From: an uncultured Draconibacterium sp.
GTDB taxonomy: Bacteria; Bacteroidota; Bacteroidia; Bacteroidales; Prolixibacteraceae
Assembly (NCBI RefSeq): GCF_963674925.1
Contig: NZ_OY771649.1
Coordinates: forward strand, 868,001-932,000
DNA: 64,000 nt
Direction: 5' to 3'
The first letter of the stretch is position 1; every line of letters starts with the position of its first letter. The notes under the pieces are model-generated. The model was not told the DNA's origin, made no database searches, and was given only the letters and a program-made list of their open reading frames with translations. Made by a program: the position numbers and the translations under genes. Positions 1-8,440 of the stretch are shown piece by piece.

Positions 1-623
1 TTTACAACTCTCACTCCCAAAGCCTTTAACAGCCTTGGAATTGCAATTCCTCCCACTGAGTTTACGGCATCTACAGCGATAGAAAAACCTGCCTGCTCAA
101 TAAGTTTTTTATTAACCAGTGGAAGATTTAAGATATGTTCGATGTGCTTATCCAAATAATCTTCTTTTGAATAAGTGCCTAAATCATCCACTTCATTGAA
201 GGTATATTTTTGCTCCTCCACCATTTTTAGCAAGTCTTTACCATCCTGGTCGGATATGAACTCACCCCGGCTATTCAATAGTTTTAAGGCATTCCAGTTT
301 TTAGGGTTATGACTCGCAGTTATAATTATTCCTCCTCCGGCATTGTAATCGGTTACGGCCATCTCAACAGAAGGTGTGGTTGCCAAACCAAGATCAACCA
401 CGTCTATTCCTACAGAAAGCAAAGCACCTACAACAAGCTGATTTACCATTTCACCGCTTATTCGTGCATCGCGGCCTATTATTACCTTTTTATTACCACC
501 ACTTTTTTTTAACCAAACACCAAAAGCGCTTGAAATACTTACGATATCCATTGGTGTTAATGCCTCTCCGGGTTTTCCGCCAATTGTTCCCCTGATTCCG
601 GAAATTGATTTTATTAATGTCAT
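1..623 (-). CDS. glmM: Phosphoglucosamine/phosphomannomutase family protein, N-terminal part
   Basis: The first 207 codons of an alpha-D-phosphohexomutase; the C-terminal part lies beyond the window edge. These enzymes interconvert hexose 6-phosphates and 1-phosphates in the cytoplasm through a phosphoserine. The phosphoserine loop TASHNP is visible at about residues 102-107 and an N-terminal SGIRGT motif at 8-13. The ATG at 621-623 fits the usual family start. It follows the nucleotidyltransferase gene after 25 bases and is probably the last visible gene of the minus-strand amino-sugar operon. The start resembles the GlmM-type mutases annotated in Bacteroides (GlcN-6-P to GlcN-1-P), but a phosphoglucomutase or phosphomannomutase specificity cannot be excluded from this part alone. 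Confidence 0.85.
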   Translation of the reverse strand, partial: MTLIKSISGIRGTIGGKPGEALTPMDIVSISSAFGVWLKKSGGNKKVIIGRDARISGEMVNQLVVGALLSVGIDVVDLGLATTPSVEMAVTDYNAGGGIIITASHNPKNWNALKLLNSRGEFISDQDGKDLLKMVEEQKYTFNEVDDLGTYSKEDYLDKHIEHILNLPLVNKKLIEQAGFSIAVDAVNSVGGIAIPRLLKALGVRVV

Positions 624-648
624 CTATTCGTTTTTTGATAAAAGATTA

Positions 649-1551
649 TTAATTACTCCATAATTTTGCAGGGTAAACACCTTGTTGTACCAATGTATTG
701 ATGCTACTTATTGCCTTTTCTTTATCCTCCTTATATGTTACACCAAACCACTGAGATTCAGACTTCAACACTTTGACATTCGTTTCGCCTTCACTGATAA
801 TTTCACTTATTACAAAAGGGATATAAAACTCGGATTTTAACTCCTGTCCGTACTGCTTGAGAAACTGAGTGAACTGAGTTTCCAAATGACTAAATACACC
901 AGGTGTAAAGCCCCAAAAATTCATTGAAACGATTGATTGGCTATCAATAAAATTCCACTTATGGTAATCGCGATAGGCAATTCCGTCATCCTTTTTTTCA
1001 ACTTGCGTTCGTTCAACAACCGAAAGCAAATGATCACTATTATCCGTATTACAAACTCCCCTGGAAACTGAGCCATGCTCGGAGATTGTATTTTTCAGTC
1101 TGTACCCTACCATACCAAACACTTTTTCGGAACATTCCTTTATTAAAAATTCTGCCATGGTAAAAAAGGCCTCTCTTCCGTAATAATCGTCGGCATTAAT
1201 AACCGCAAAAGGTTCGTTGATAGCTTCTTTAGCCATTAAAATAGCGTGTCCGGTTCCCCAGGGTTTTGATCTTTCCGGCGTGTATTCACACCCTGAAGGA
1301 ACCTTCTCTATCTCTTGCGTTACGTATTCTGCTTCAATTTTCCCCTCCAGCTTTTTATTAAAAAGATCCTTGAATTCCTCTTCAAAACTTTCTCTGACAA
1401 CAAAAACGATCTTGCCAAATCCGGCATCTATGGCATCATTTATCGAGTAATCAATAATCGTTTCTCCTGAAGGGCCTATCGGATCTATTTGTTTCAAACC
1501 TCCGTAGCGGCTTCCCATTCCGGCAGCTAGTACTAATAATGTTGGTTTCAT
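649..1551 (-). CDS. Sugar-1-phosphate nucleotidyltransferase-like protein
   Basis: A 300-residue NTP_transferase-fold protein. The N-terminal LAAGMGSRYGGLKQ stretch is the nucleotide-binding signature of this fold, and INADDYYG near residue 118 supplies the metal-binding acidic residues. Such enzymes make NDP-sugars from NTP and sugar 1-phosphate in the cytoplasm. The gene lies 17 bases downstream of a NahK-like kinase gene and upstream of a phosphohexomutase, so an inferred role is to activate the HexNAc- or hexose-1-phosphate made by the kinase. It is not an obvious GalU, GlmU or RmlA; exact nucleotide and sugar are unknown. ATG start at 1549-1551. Confidence 0.75.
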   Translation of the reverse strand: MKPTLLVLAAGMGSRYGGLKQIDPIGPSGETIIDYSINDAIDAGFGKIVFVVRESFEEEFKDLFNKKLEGKIEAEYVTQEIEKVPSGCEYTPERSKPWGTGHAILMAKEAINEPFAVINADDYYGREAFFTMAEFLIKECSEKVFGMVGYRLKNTISEHGSVSRGVCNTDNSDHLLSVVERTQVEKKDDGIAYRDYHKWNFIDSQSIVSMNFWGFTPGVFSHLETQFTQFLKQYGQELKSEFYIPFVISEIISEGETNVKVLKSESQWFGVTYKEDKEKAISSINTLVQQGVYPAKLWSN

Positions 1552-1568
1552 CTTTAGTCGATTTTGTA

Positions 1569-2657
1569 TTACTGATTTGCCTTGACAATCTTTTTCATTT
1601 CATCAAATTGCTCTTCAATACTCTGTAATAACCTGTATTGTGCACGTGTGCGAACAAGATTATGTTCGGCATACTTTATTTTGTAGTAATTATCGCCGTC
1701 TATATAATCCATCAGAAACCTCAACACCTGTTCGTATGTAATGTATTTCGCTGAAAACGCCAGGTAATCTAACTCCACTTGCGTCAAAAATGATTTTGTT
1801 TCTGATAGATACCCCCGGGTATATGCTTCAAAAATTTGTATATCCATTGAAACCTTATTAAGATCTTTATCATCTTCCAGCCCGGTATTTGTATACGACC
1901 GAATGGCGTCTCCAAAATCGTTTAAAGCAGTACTGCTTAATACGGTATCCAAATCAATCACACAAAGCACATCTCCTTTATCGTCGAAAAGAATATTATT
2001 GATTTTAGTATCATTGTGGGTAACTCTTGTTGGTATAACCCCCGTTTCAACTTTTTCCCAGAATCCGAGCATTTCTTCTCTTCTTTCCTCGATCCAGGCA
2101 ATCTCCTTTTCCATGTCTTTTTTACGATCAACCGGATCTTTAGCCAACACCTCGTCCCACTGTTTAAAACGGAAGCGTATATTATGAAACCCTGGTAAAA
2201 TATCTGATAATTTTCCTGTAAAATCGGAGGTCATTCGTTGGAACTTACCTATTCCCTTTCCGCCGGCATAAGCCAACTCAGGAGTATCGGCAGCCTCATA
2301 GGTAACACTGCCCGGTATAAACAAACAAAGCGCCCAGTATTCACCTTCCTGATCGACATGATATAAAGCTCCTTCTTTTGTTTTAATCACAGTTAGTGCC
2401 TCACGCATTGGATCACCTCCCCGGGCGCTAATCTTTTTCTTCAGATGTGAGGTAATCCTTTCAATATTGTCCATCATGGCAGGAACATCTGTAAAGATTT
2501 TCCTGTTTTTTCGCTGCATCAGGTAATTGGGAGAAGCATCCGTTTTAGTTTTTATGATAAACGTATCATTGATAAAACCTTCTCCTAAAGTAGCTATATT
2601 CAAAATCTCGCCTTCCAGTTGAAAGTGCTCAGCTATTTCATATAAGTTTGTTTTCAT
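1569..2657 (-). CDS. Phosphotransferase family protein, NahK-like N-acetylhexosamine 1-kinase
   Basis: A 362-residue APH/choline-kinase-fold protein. The catalytic loop appears as THNDTKINNI (HxDxxxxN) and the metal-binding motif as VIDLDTV about 20 residues later. The N-terminal part has the LNYLMQRKN-type strand of this fold. In bifidobacteria NahK phosphorylates GlcNAc or GalNAc at C1. The position between a FucP-like sugar permease, a nucleotidyltransferase and galE supports a sugar-1-kinase rather than an antibiotic resistance role. Gaps to its neighbours are 17 and 18 bases, so the genes are probably co-transcribed. Substrate (GlcNAc, GalNAc or another sugar) is inferred from context. 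Confidence 0.75.
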   Translation of the reverse strand: MKTNLYEIAEHFQLEGEILNIATLGEGFINDTFIIKTKTDASPNYLMQRKNRKIFTDVPAMMDNIERITSHLKKKISARGGDPMREALTVIKTKEGALYHVDQEGEYWALCLFIPGSVTYEAADTPELAYAGGKGIGKFQRMTSDFTGKLSDILPGFHNIRFRFKQWDEVLAKDPVDRKKDMEKEIAWIEERREEMLGFWEKVETGVIPTRVTHNDTKINNILFDDKGDVLCVIDLDTVLSSTALNDFGDAIRSYTNTGLEDDKDLNKVSMDIQIFEAYTRGYLSETKSFLTQVELDYLAFSAKYITYEQVLRFLMDYIDGDNYYKIKYAEHNLVRTRAQYRLLQSIEEQFDEMKKIVKANQ

Positions 2658-2675
2658 ATCTATATGGTTTGATTA

Positions 2676-3923
2676 TTATTTTCTGATTTTAGATCCTTTT
2701 ACTGCAAAGAATAAAATATAAAGGTATGAGGGGATATAAATCCAAAAGGCACTTTTATAATTGGCTACGGTGGTTATTTCCGATGTTCTAACCATATCGA
2801 TGATAGATCCAAATATAAATGGAAGTACGGCTCCACCAACTATTCCCATCACCAGCAACGAAGCACCGGTTTTGGTAAATTTGCCCAAATCAGCTATTGC
2901 CAATGGCCAAATGGCAGGCCACATTAACGAGTTGGCAAAACCAATTAATGCCATTGCATAAATCCCTAATTCACCCGGTAACAATATAAGTATCAAAGCT
3001 GCTCCAATACCAATAAAACTAAAAGCTTTTAGTGCTGTTGACTGCGACATATATTTGGGTATCATAAACACGCCAAATAAGTAACCAATTACTAAGCCTA
3101 ATGGCACATAAACGGAGAAGCTATCAAGGTTTCTGGCCGTATCACCAAACACGGCTTTGGCATATCCAATTATCGATACCATAGGAAGTGTTTCAACTCC
3201 TACGTACACAAATAAAGCGGCTACTCCCAGCAATAGATGCGGAAACTGAAAAATACTTGACTTAGATGAAACATCTCCGGCAGATACACCTGAGTTGTCG
3301 TCTTCTTCTCCTTCTGCTTTTACTTCGGGCAGTGGCGCAAAAATCATAAAAACTCCTAAAGCCAGTAAAATACCGGTTACGATATAAAAAGGTAGTGTAA
3401 CATCTTCCAGTTTTACATTTTTCAGGTCAAGGAAGATTCCCAAAAATAATGAAGATAACCACCATGCTGATTTGTTCATAATCCCCATCAAACTCATTCG
3501 CATTGCCGCGCTTTCTTTTGGGCCAATTATAGTTACATAAGGATTTACTGAAGCCTGTAATACGGTATTACCAATACCTCCAATAAACAACGCCAAAAGA
3601 AATAAAGGAAAGCTTAAATGCTTTGAGGAAGGTATAAACAAAAACATTCCCAATGCCATAATAAAAAAGGCAATTACCATCCCGTTTTTATAGCCTACCT
3701 TTTTAATAATGGCTCCGGCTGGGGCTCCAAATATTACAAAAGCAGAAAAAATGGCGACTGTAACCAGATAGGATTGAGAGGTTGACAAATGGAAAGCATC
3801 TTGTAAAAATGGTGTTAAGAAACCACTAATTCCTATTCCAAAGCCTATTACAAAAAACAGTATACTAACAATTGCCAATGGCAACAAATAACTACTTCGA
3901 TTCACTTGCATCGATTTTTTCAT
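2676..3923 (-). CDS. FucP/GluP-like MFS sugar permease
   Basis: A 415-residue inner-membrane protein with about 12 hydrophobic segments. The order of segments, and motifs such as GNTVLQASVNPYV and the ESAAMRMSLMG region, resemble the FucP/glucose-galactose transporter branch of the major facilitator superfamily, which imports sugars with protons. A charged loop rich in Asp and Glu (residues about 205-220) separates the two halves. It sits just upstream of the sugar kinase gene (18-base gap) and therefore probably brings in the sugar that the kinase acts on. ATG start at 3921-3923; a 151-base gap separates it from galE, so it may have its own promoter. Confidence 0.85.
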   Translation of the reverse strand: MKKSMQVNRSSYLLPLAIVSILFFVIGFGIGISGFLTPFLQDAFHLSTSQSYLVTVAIFSAFVIFGAPAGAIIKKVGYKNGMVIAFFIMALGMFLFIPSSKHLSFPLFLLALFIGGIGNTVLQASVNPYVTIIGPKESAAMRMSLMGIMNKSAWWLSSLFLGIFLDLKNVKLEDVTLPFYIVTGILLALGVFMIFAPLPEVKAEGEEDDNSGVSAGDVSSKSSIFQFPHLLLGVAALFVYVGVETLPMVSIIGYAKAVFGDTARNLDSFSVYVPLGLVIGYLFGVFMIPKYMSQSTALKAFSFIGIGAALILILLPGELGIYAMALIGFANSLMWPAIWPLAIADLGKFTKTGASLLVMGIVGGAVLPFIFGSIIDMVRTSEITTVANYKSAFWIYIPSYLYILFFAVKGSKIRK

Positions 3924-4074
3924 ATTTTATTTTTTAATGTCGGTTATGCTTTAAATTATATTTTGCTGACAAATACATACAACTGATAATCTGGTTGATT
4001 AGCACTAGCTCAATTCTGTAACAACAATTGACTACTACAGCACTTTTATATGCCCGGCCAGTTGCTTCTTGACT

Positions 4075-5133
4075 TTATTTCGAAGCCAACATTTTCGGTT
4101 CATCACTTTGCTTTTTTAAAGATTCTTGCCATTTCCAGGCCGATGCCAGCATATCTTCCAGATTACGTTCTGCTTTCCATCTTAATTGTTGGTTGGCCAA
4201 ATCTGTTTCTGCATATATTTTTTCAATATCTCCCGGACGGCGATTCACGATTTTATAGTTGAGCGGCTTACCACATACTTTCTCAAAAGTTTTGATAATA
4301 TCCAGCACACTGTATCCATTGCCGGTTCCAACATTAAAATGTTCGTAATTGGTATCGGAAGTATTGCTTAAAAGTCGTTTAACAGCAGCGATATGTGCTT
4401 TTGCCAAATCCACCACATGAATATAATCCCTGACAGCCGTTCCGTCTTCGGTATCGTAATCATCTCCAAAAACTTTTAATTCGGGAAGAATTCCAGCACC
4501 GGTCTGCGTAATAAATGGAATCAGGTTATTAGGTACACCTTTTGGCAATTCACCAATCAAAGCGGTATCATGTGCACCAACAGGATTAAAATAACGTAGT
4601 GAAATAACATTCAGTTCCTGCCGGGCTTTACAACAATCATGAAGAATCTCTTCACAGATCTTTTTGGTATTTCCATATGGCGATTCTGCAGGTTTTAAAG
4701 GTGCATTTTCCGTTACCGGCAGCTCATCGGGCTGACCATAAACTGTGCATGACGAAGAGAAAACCAGATTTTTGCCTGCACAATGATTCAATTCTTCCAG
4801 CACATTTATCAGGGAAACCAAATTGTTTCGGTAATAGCTCACCGGAAACTGAACAGATTCTCCCACAGCCTTAAAAGCAGCAAAATGAATGATACCATCA
4901 ATATTATTGTTCTCCTCAAAAAAAGCTTTCAACTCCGTTCTGTCACATAAATCAAATTGATAAAACCGGGGTTTAACTCCTGTAATTTTTTCAATTCGTG
5001 AAACTACTTCCATTTCCGAATTTGAAAGATCATCAATTATTACCACTTCAAAACCTTCGTTTATTAATTCAACTACGGTGTGAGAACCAATATATCCGGT
5101 TCCTCCTGTCACTAAAATCGTCTTTTTTGCCAA
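4075..5133 (-). CDS. galE: UDP-glucose 4-epimerase, TTG start
   Basis: A 352-residue extended short-chain dehydrogenase that interconverts UDP-glucose and UDP-galactose (often also UDP-GlcNAc and UDP-GalNAc). The NAD-binding motif GGTGYIGSH is at the N-terminus, the catalytic SSSCTVYG Ser/Thr and YGNTK (YxxxK) follow. There is no ATG before the Rossmann strand. The TTG at 5131-5133 gives MAKKTILVTGG and is preceded at 9 bases by GGGAGGA (minus strand, 5141-5147), an unusually strong Shine-Dalgarno for this phylum, so I chose it over the more upstream TTG at 5181. The promoter and LacI-type operator lie directly upstream. Confidence 0.93.
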   Translation of the reverse strand: MAKKTILVTGGTGYIGSHTVVELINEGFEVVIIDDLSNSEMEVVSRIEKITGVKPRFYQFDLCDRTELKAFFEENNNIDGIIHFAAFKAVGESVQFPVSYYRNNLVSLINVLEELNHCAGKNLVFSSSCTVYGQPDELPVTENAPLKPAESPYGNTKKICEEILHDCCKARQELNVISLRYFNPVGAHDTALIGELPKGVPNNLIPFITQTGAGILPELKVFGDDYDTEDGTAVRDYIHVVDLAKAHIAAVKRLLSNTSDTNYEHFNVGTGNGYSVLDIIKTFEKVCGKPLNYKIVNRRPGDIEKIYAETDLANQQLRWKAERNLEDMLASAWKWQESLKKQSDEPKMLASK

Positions 5134-5140
5134 TGAAATT

Positions 5141-5147
5141 TCCTCCC
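5141..5147 (-). promoter_or_regulatory. Strong Shine-Dalgarno deciding the galE TTG start
   Basis: GGGAGGA on the minus strand, nine bases before a TTG that begins the Rossmann-fold sequence of galE. Shine-Dalgarno sites this strong are rare elsewhere in the window. Confidence 0.75.
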
Positions 5148-5178
5148 TGGTTTTAACGTACTTATAAAAATTACCCTG

Positions 5179-5186
5179 CAAACATA
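5179..5186 (-). promoter_or_regulatory. -7 promoter box of galE
   Basis: TATGTTTG on the minus strand matches the Bacteroidetes TAnnTTTG consensus, about 46 bases before the galE start. The expected -33 position falls inside the operator at 5203-5216, which fits repression by occlusion. Confidence 0.6.
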
Positions 5187-5202
5187 TATAATTTTTTCAT
5201 AT

Positions 5203-5216
5203 TGTTCACGTGATCA
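5203..5216. promoter_or_regulatory. LacI-type operator candidate O1
   Basis: TGTTCACGTGATCA is a near-perfect 14-base palindrome with a central CG, the usual form of LacI/GalR operators; 12 of 14 positions are symmetric. It overlaps the -33 region of the galE promoter. A second copy with a single base change is at 5327-5340. Confidence 0.65.
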
Positions 5217-5326
5217 TTTTAATTTTATTTAAATGTTCGGAATTGAAATATGTAATAAAACACATTGTAAAACAATATATTTGGGTCATTTAAGGAATCA
5301 ATTACCTAAACAATCACAAAATACAA

Positions 5327-5340
5327 TGTTCTCGTGATCA
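5327..5340. promoter_or_regulatory. LacI-type operator candidate O2
   Basis: TGTTCTCGTGATCA differs from O1 at one base and lies 124 bases further from galE. Two copies at this distance could support looping by a tetramer or two independently bound dimers; which one is not visible from sequence. Confidence 0.6.
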
Positions 5341-5529
5341 TAAAGCTTAAGCACAAAAAGACCATCCATCCGCAAGTAATATTTTTATTCGACCTGAATA
5401 GAGCCGCTTGAAAAAATAATACGAACTGATTGTTTGAGTTTATGATTGCTCTAAAACTCCTTAAAAGGTTTCATCGCAATGAAACTATTGGAGCTATAAG
5501 TTTCCTGATAAATGAAAAAACAGAAATAT

Positions 5530-6579
5530 TTATTCTAAAAAATAGGAGTAATTTTCTTTGATTACAATCTCTATCGGAAGTAGTTTTTGTTTCGGAACAT
5601 TTTTGTTAAATGCAAGGTGATCAACCAGCAGGTTGATAGCGCTACTTGCCTGCAATCCCGGATTCTGAAAAATAAGAAATTCAATGTTGCCTTTTTGCAA
5701 ATGATCTAAGTTGTCCTTTACCAAATCATAGCCTACAAGAACCAAATCAAGCTTATATGCTTCAATTACATCGGCCACATAATGTACTTTTGATGTGGTT
5801 ACTATTACCCCTTTTATTTTAGGAAATTTATCGAGGAATGCCAACAACTGCTTTTCGATAGATCTGCGATTTGCAACTTTTATAATTTTAATATTATTCA
5901 GCTCTACATTATTTGCTGTTAAATAGCGCAGGATACCTTTTTCCTTTTCCTGCATGTGTTTTGCATTGGAAATATCCTCATCGATATGAACGATCAGGTA
6001 TTCATCCTCTTTTTTTAACAGCCTTTTTAGCAAGCTGGCTGCAATCTCACCACTATTCAATAAATCCTGACCTACGTGACATAGCGTATTGATTTCCCCA
6101 ATGTCGGTATTAAAAGTGGCATAAGGAATGTTTTTCACTTTACACTCTTTAAAAAAATCGAGAGCCTCGTTGTAAAATACCGGAGCCACCAAAACTCCAT
6201 CGCACCCCTCTTTTAAAACCTGCTTTGCATTAAATGTAAAACTTACTTCTTTGAAAGGGTTAAACAAATAAACATCGATATTGATGCCCAGCGAGGAAAG
6301 TTCATCAATTGTCTTTTCAACCCCCTCAATAGCCCTTTTCCAATACATATCCTGAGATCCGTCAGGCACCAGTACCGCAATTTTAAACAACTCTCCTTTT
6401 CGTAGCGACCGGGCAACCAAATTGGGCTGATATTCAATTTTATCCAGAATCAACTTAATTTTATTATACGTTTCCGTAGACACAACACCGCGGCCATGAA
6501 TAACTCTGCCTACTGTCGCTCTCGAAACTCCTGCCATTTCTGCGATATCTTTTAAAGTATAATTGGATTTTGATTTCAT
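5530..6579 (-). CDS. LacI/GalR-family transcriptional regulator
   Basis: A 349-residue regulator with an N-terminal helix-turn-helix (YTLKDIAEMAGVSRATVGRV, residues about 7-26) followed by the hinge helix and a periplasmic-binding-protein-like sugar-sensing domain (VPDGSQDMYW, FNTDIGE, GVIVTTSK segments). The family binds short palindromes with a central CG and releases or binds DNA on a sugar ligand. It is transcribed in the same direction as the galE operon that lies beyond it, and two matching palindromes lie between. It most likely controls galE and the kinase/permease genes; ligand unknown. ATG at 6577-6579. Confidence 0.88.
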   Translation of the reverse strand: MKSKSNYTLKDIAEMAGVSRATVGRVIHGRGVVSTETYNKIKLILDKIEYQPNLVARSLRKGELFKIAVLVPDGSQDMYWKRAIEGVEKTIDELSSLGINIDVYLFNPFKEVSFTFNAKQVLKEGCDGVLVAPVFYNEALDFFKECKVKNIPYATFNTDIGEINTLCHVGQDLLNSGEIAASLLKRLLKKEDEYLIVHIDEDISNAKHMQEKEKGILRYLTANNVELNNIKIIKVANRRSIEKQLLAFLDKFPKIKGVIVTTSKVHYVADVIEAYKLDLVLVGYDLVKDNLDHLQKGNIEFLIFQNPGLQASSAINLLVDHLAFNKNVPKQKLLPIEIVIKENYSYFLE

Positions 6580-6597
6580 TACTTATTCCGTTGGATG

Positions 6598-6605
6598 CAA
6601 AATTA
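6598..6605 (-). promoter_or_regulatory. -7 promoter box of the LacI-type gene
   Basis: TAATTTTG on the minus strand, 18 bases before the ATG; no clear TTTG box at the usual distance. Confidence 0.4.
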
Positions 6606-6936
6606 TTTCAACAAATCTCTGGAAAAAATTCAAGAATTGTCCTTTTGGAATTGCAACAAATTTAGTTTAAGATCTATATACTGCAAATAAATTCCATAAG
6701 CTATTAAAACAAAAAATACAATCACAAATCATAAGACTCAAATTGGAACTACTATTAGATCAGTACTATTTGAGGCAGAAAATAACAATGAAATAAAAAG
6801 GGACTTTATCGATAATAAAGTGATCTAACTTTTATAAGAAACTGATATTGAGCGCAAAATAATCTACAAATTGTCCGTCACCAAATAGTCCCGCCAAATT
6901 GACTAAAGTTGAGCTTTTGAGGAACTTCTCCAAAAC

Positions 6937-6971
6937 AAAAAAGCACCAAAACCATTGATTTTAGTGCTTTT
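6937..6971 (-). terminator. Terminator of tRNA-Arg
   Basis: AAAAGCAC (6939-6946) pairs with GTGCTTTT (6964-6971), with extra A/T pairs inside the loop. Read on the minus strand it follows the tRNA and ends in a T run. Confidence 0.65.
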
Positions 6972-6986
6972 AAGTTGTACAATTTG

Positions 6987-7060
<74 letters not shown>

Positions 7061-7077
7061 AGCCTTATTTTGCGCTG

Positions 7078-7108
7078 CAAAAGTATAAATCTAAACGCAA
7101 ATAACAAA
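7078..7108 (-). promoter_or_regulatory. Promoter of tRNA-Arg
   Basis: On the minus strand TTTG (7105-7108), 19 bases, TACTTTTG (7078-7085): a full match to the Bacteroidetes housekeeping promoter. Confidence 0.75.
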
Positions 7109-7172
7109 TACCAACTCTGAAATTATTCAAATTACATAATTTTTCAGTAACCGGCGCTGTTATTTTATGCTG

Positions 7173-8207
7173 TTAAAGCAGATCAATTCCCGCAGCTTTA
7201 CATTGTTCTATCATGGCATCGGGCCAAATGCTCGACTGAATTTCGCCAATGTGTGCCTTACGCAAAAAGTACATGCATAAACGCGATTGCCCTATACCTC
7301 CTCCAATGGTAAGTGGCAGCTCGCCATTCAGTAGTTTTTGGTGCCACAGCATTTCTTTACGTTCTTCGGCATTACGTATTTTTAGTTGCTCGAGCAGTGC
7401 TGCTTTATCTACGCGAATTCCCATCGAAGAAATTTCGAAAGCCCGGTTCAGCACATTATTCCAAAGTATAATGTCGCCGTTTAATCCTTTAAAACCATTT
7501 ACGGTTTCGGTATTCCAGTCGTCGTAATCAGGTGCTCTTCCATCGTGAATCTCGCCGTTTGGCATCTCGCCGCCAATACCTATAACGAAAATAGCGCCGT
7601 GTTTTTTGGCTTCTTTGGTTTCGCGTTCAAAAGGCGTTAAATCCGGATATTTTGCCGCCAATTCCTCAGTATGGATAAAAGTAATCTCTTCGGGTAACTC
7701 TGCTTTAATTACAGGAAAAGCTTCGCACAATAAAAACTCAGTACGAACAAGTGCCGAATAAATTTTATGCACTGCCGATTTTAAGAAATCAAGGTTACGC
7801 TGCTCCCGTGCGATAACACGCTCCCAGTCCCACTGATCGACATATAACGAGTGAATGTTTGTCAGTTCTTCATCCGGGCGGATGGCGTTCATATCGGTGT
7901 ACAGCCCAAAACCTTCTTCAATTTTCAGATCGGCCAGTGCCATACGTTTCCACTTGGCAAGCGACTGAACGATTTCTGCACGTTCTTCATTCAGGTCTTT
8001 CATGGGGAACGACACCGGACGCTCAATTCCATTCAAATCGTCGTTTATTCCTGTTCCCTGTTTTACAAACAACGGCGCGGTTACCCTACGCAAACGTAGT
8101 TCTGCAGCGAGGTTCTCCTGAAAAAAATCTTTAATTAATTTAATTGCCTGCTCGGTTTGTTGCACATTTAAAACCGACTGATAGCCTTCTGGTATTGTAA
8201 GTTTCAT
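7173..8207 (-). CDS. asnA: Aspartate-ammonia ligase
   Basis: A 344-residue protein of the AsnA family, which makes asparagine from aspartate, ammonia and ATP with a class II aminoacyl-tRNA-synthetase-like fold. Recognisable pieces are the N-terminal LRRVTAPLFV strand, the GTGINDDLNG motif, SLYVDQWDWE and the C-terminal TIGGGIGQSRLCMYFL motif. Length equals the usual length (about 330-345). It stands alone on the minus strand between tRNA-Arg and a divergent MFS gene. ATG at 8205-8207, with a TATTTTTG box 115 bases upstream. Confidence 0.97.
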   Translation of the reverse strand: MKLTIPEGYQSVLNVQQTEQAIKLIKDFFQENLAAELRLRRVTAPLFVKQGTGINDDLNGIERPVSFPMKDLNEERAEIVQSLAKWKRMALADLKIEEGFGLYTDMNAIRPDEELTNIHSLYVDQWDWERVIAREQRNLDFLKSAVHKIYSALVRTEFLLCEAFPVIKAELPEEITFIHTEELAAKYPDLTPFERETKEAKKHGAIFVIGIGGEMPNGEIHDGRAPDYDDWNTETVNGFKGLNGDIILWNNVLNRAFEISSMGIRVDKAALLEQLKIRNAEERKEMLWHQKLLNGELPLTIGGGIGQSRLCMYFLRKAHIGEIQSSIWPDAMIEQCKAAGIDLL

Positions 8208-8322
8208 GTCATAATTTTTTCGGGAAAATCTACAATCTTCACATAAGATGTATTTTTTGCATCGTCTCCCCTACACAATTTCTTGTGCTGTTAATACTTC
8301 TAAATCATTCTGTCTGTGGAAG

Positions 8323-8330
8323 CAAAAATA
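8323..8330 (-). promoter_or_regulatory. -7 promoter box of asnA
   Basis: TATTTTTG on the minus strand, 115 bases upstream of the ATG; implies a leader of about 110 bases. No good -33 box. Confidence 0.45.
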
Positions 8331-8421
8331 TAAATCTGCTAACAATTTAAAAGCTATTTTGTATTTAATCCGAAAAATTACAACAACGCGCTCATAATAT
8401 CCGGGAGTAAAAAGTAAACAC

Positions 8422-8429
8422 TATTTTTG
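8422..8429 (+). promoter_or_regulatory. -7 promoter box of the MFS gene
   Basis: TATTTTTG 11 bases before the ATG at 8441; the transcript would start almost at the start codon. No -33 box seen. Confidence 0.4.
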
Positions 8430-8440
8430 CGCCTGACCTG

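Larger units (their letters stand above)
5134..5529. other. galE-regulator intergenic region
   Basis: 396 bases between galE and the LacI-type gene. It holds the galE Shine-Dalgarno, -7 box and two operator copies. The rest is AT-rich; no further open frame or strong hairpin was recognised. Confidence 0.6.
6580..6986. other. AT-rich intergenic region
   Basis: 407 bases between the regulator and tRNA-Arg. Apart from the regulator -7 box, a small 7-bp hairpin at 6803-6821 and the tRNA terminator at 6937-6971, nothing was recognised. Confidence 0.5.
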
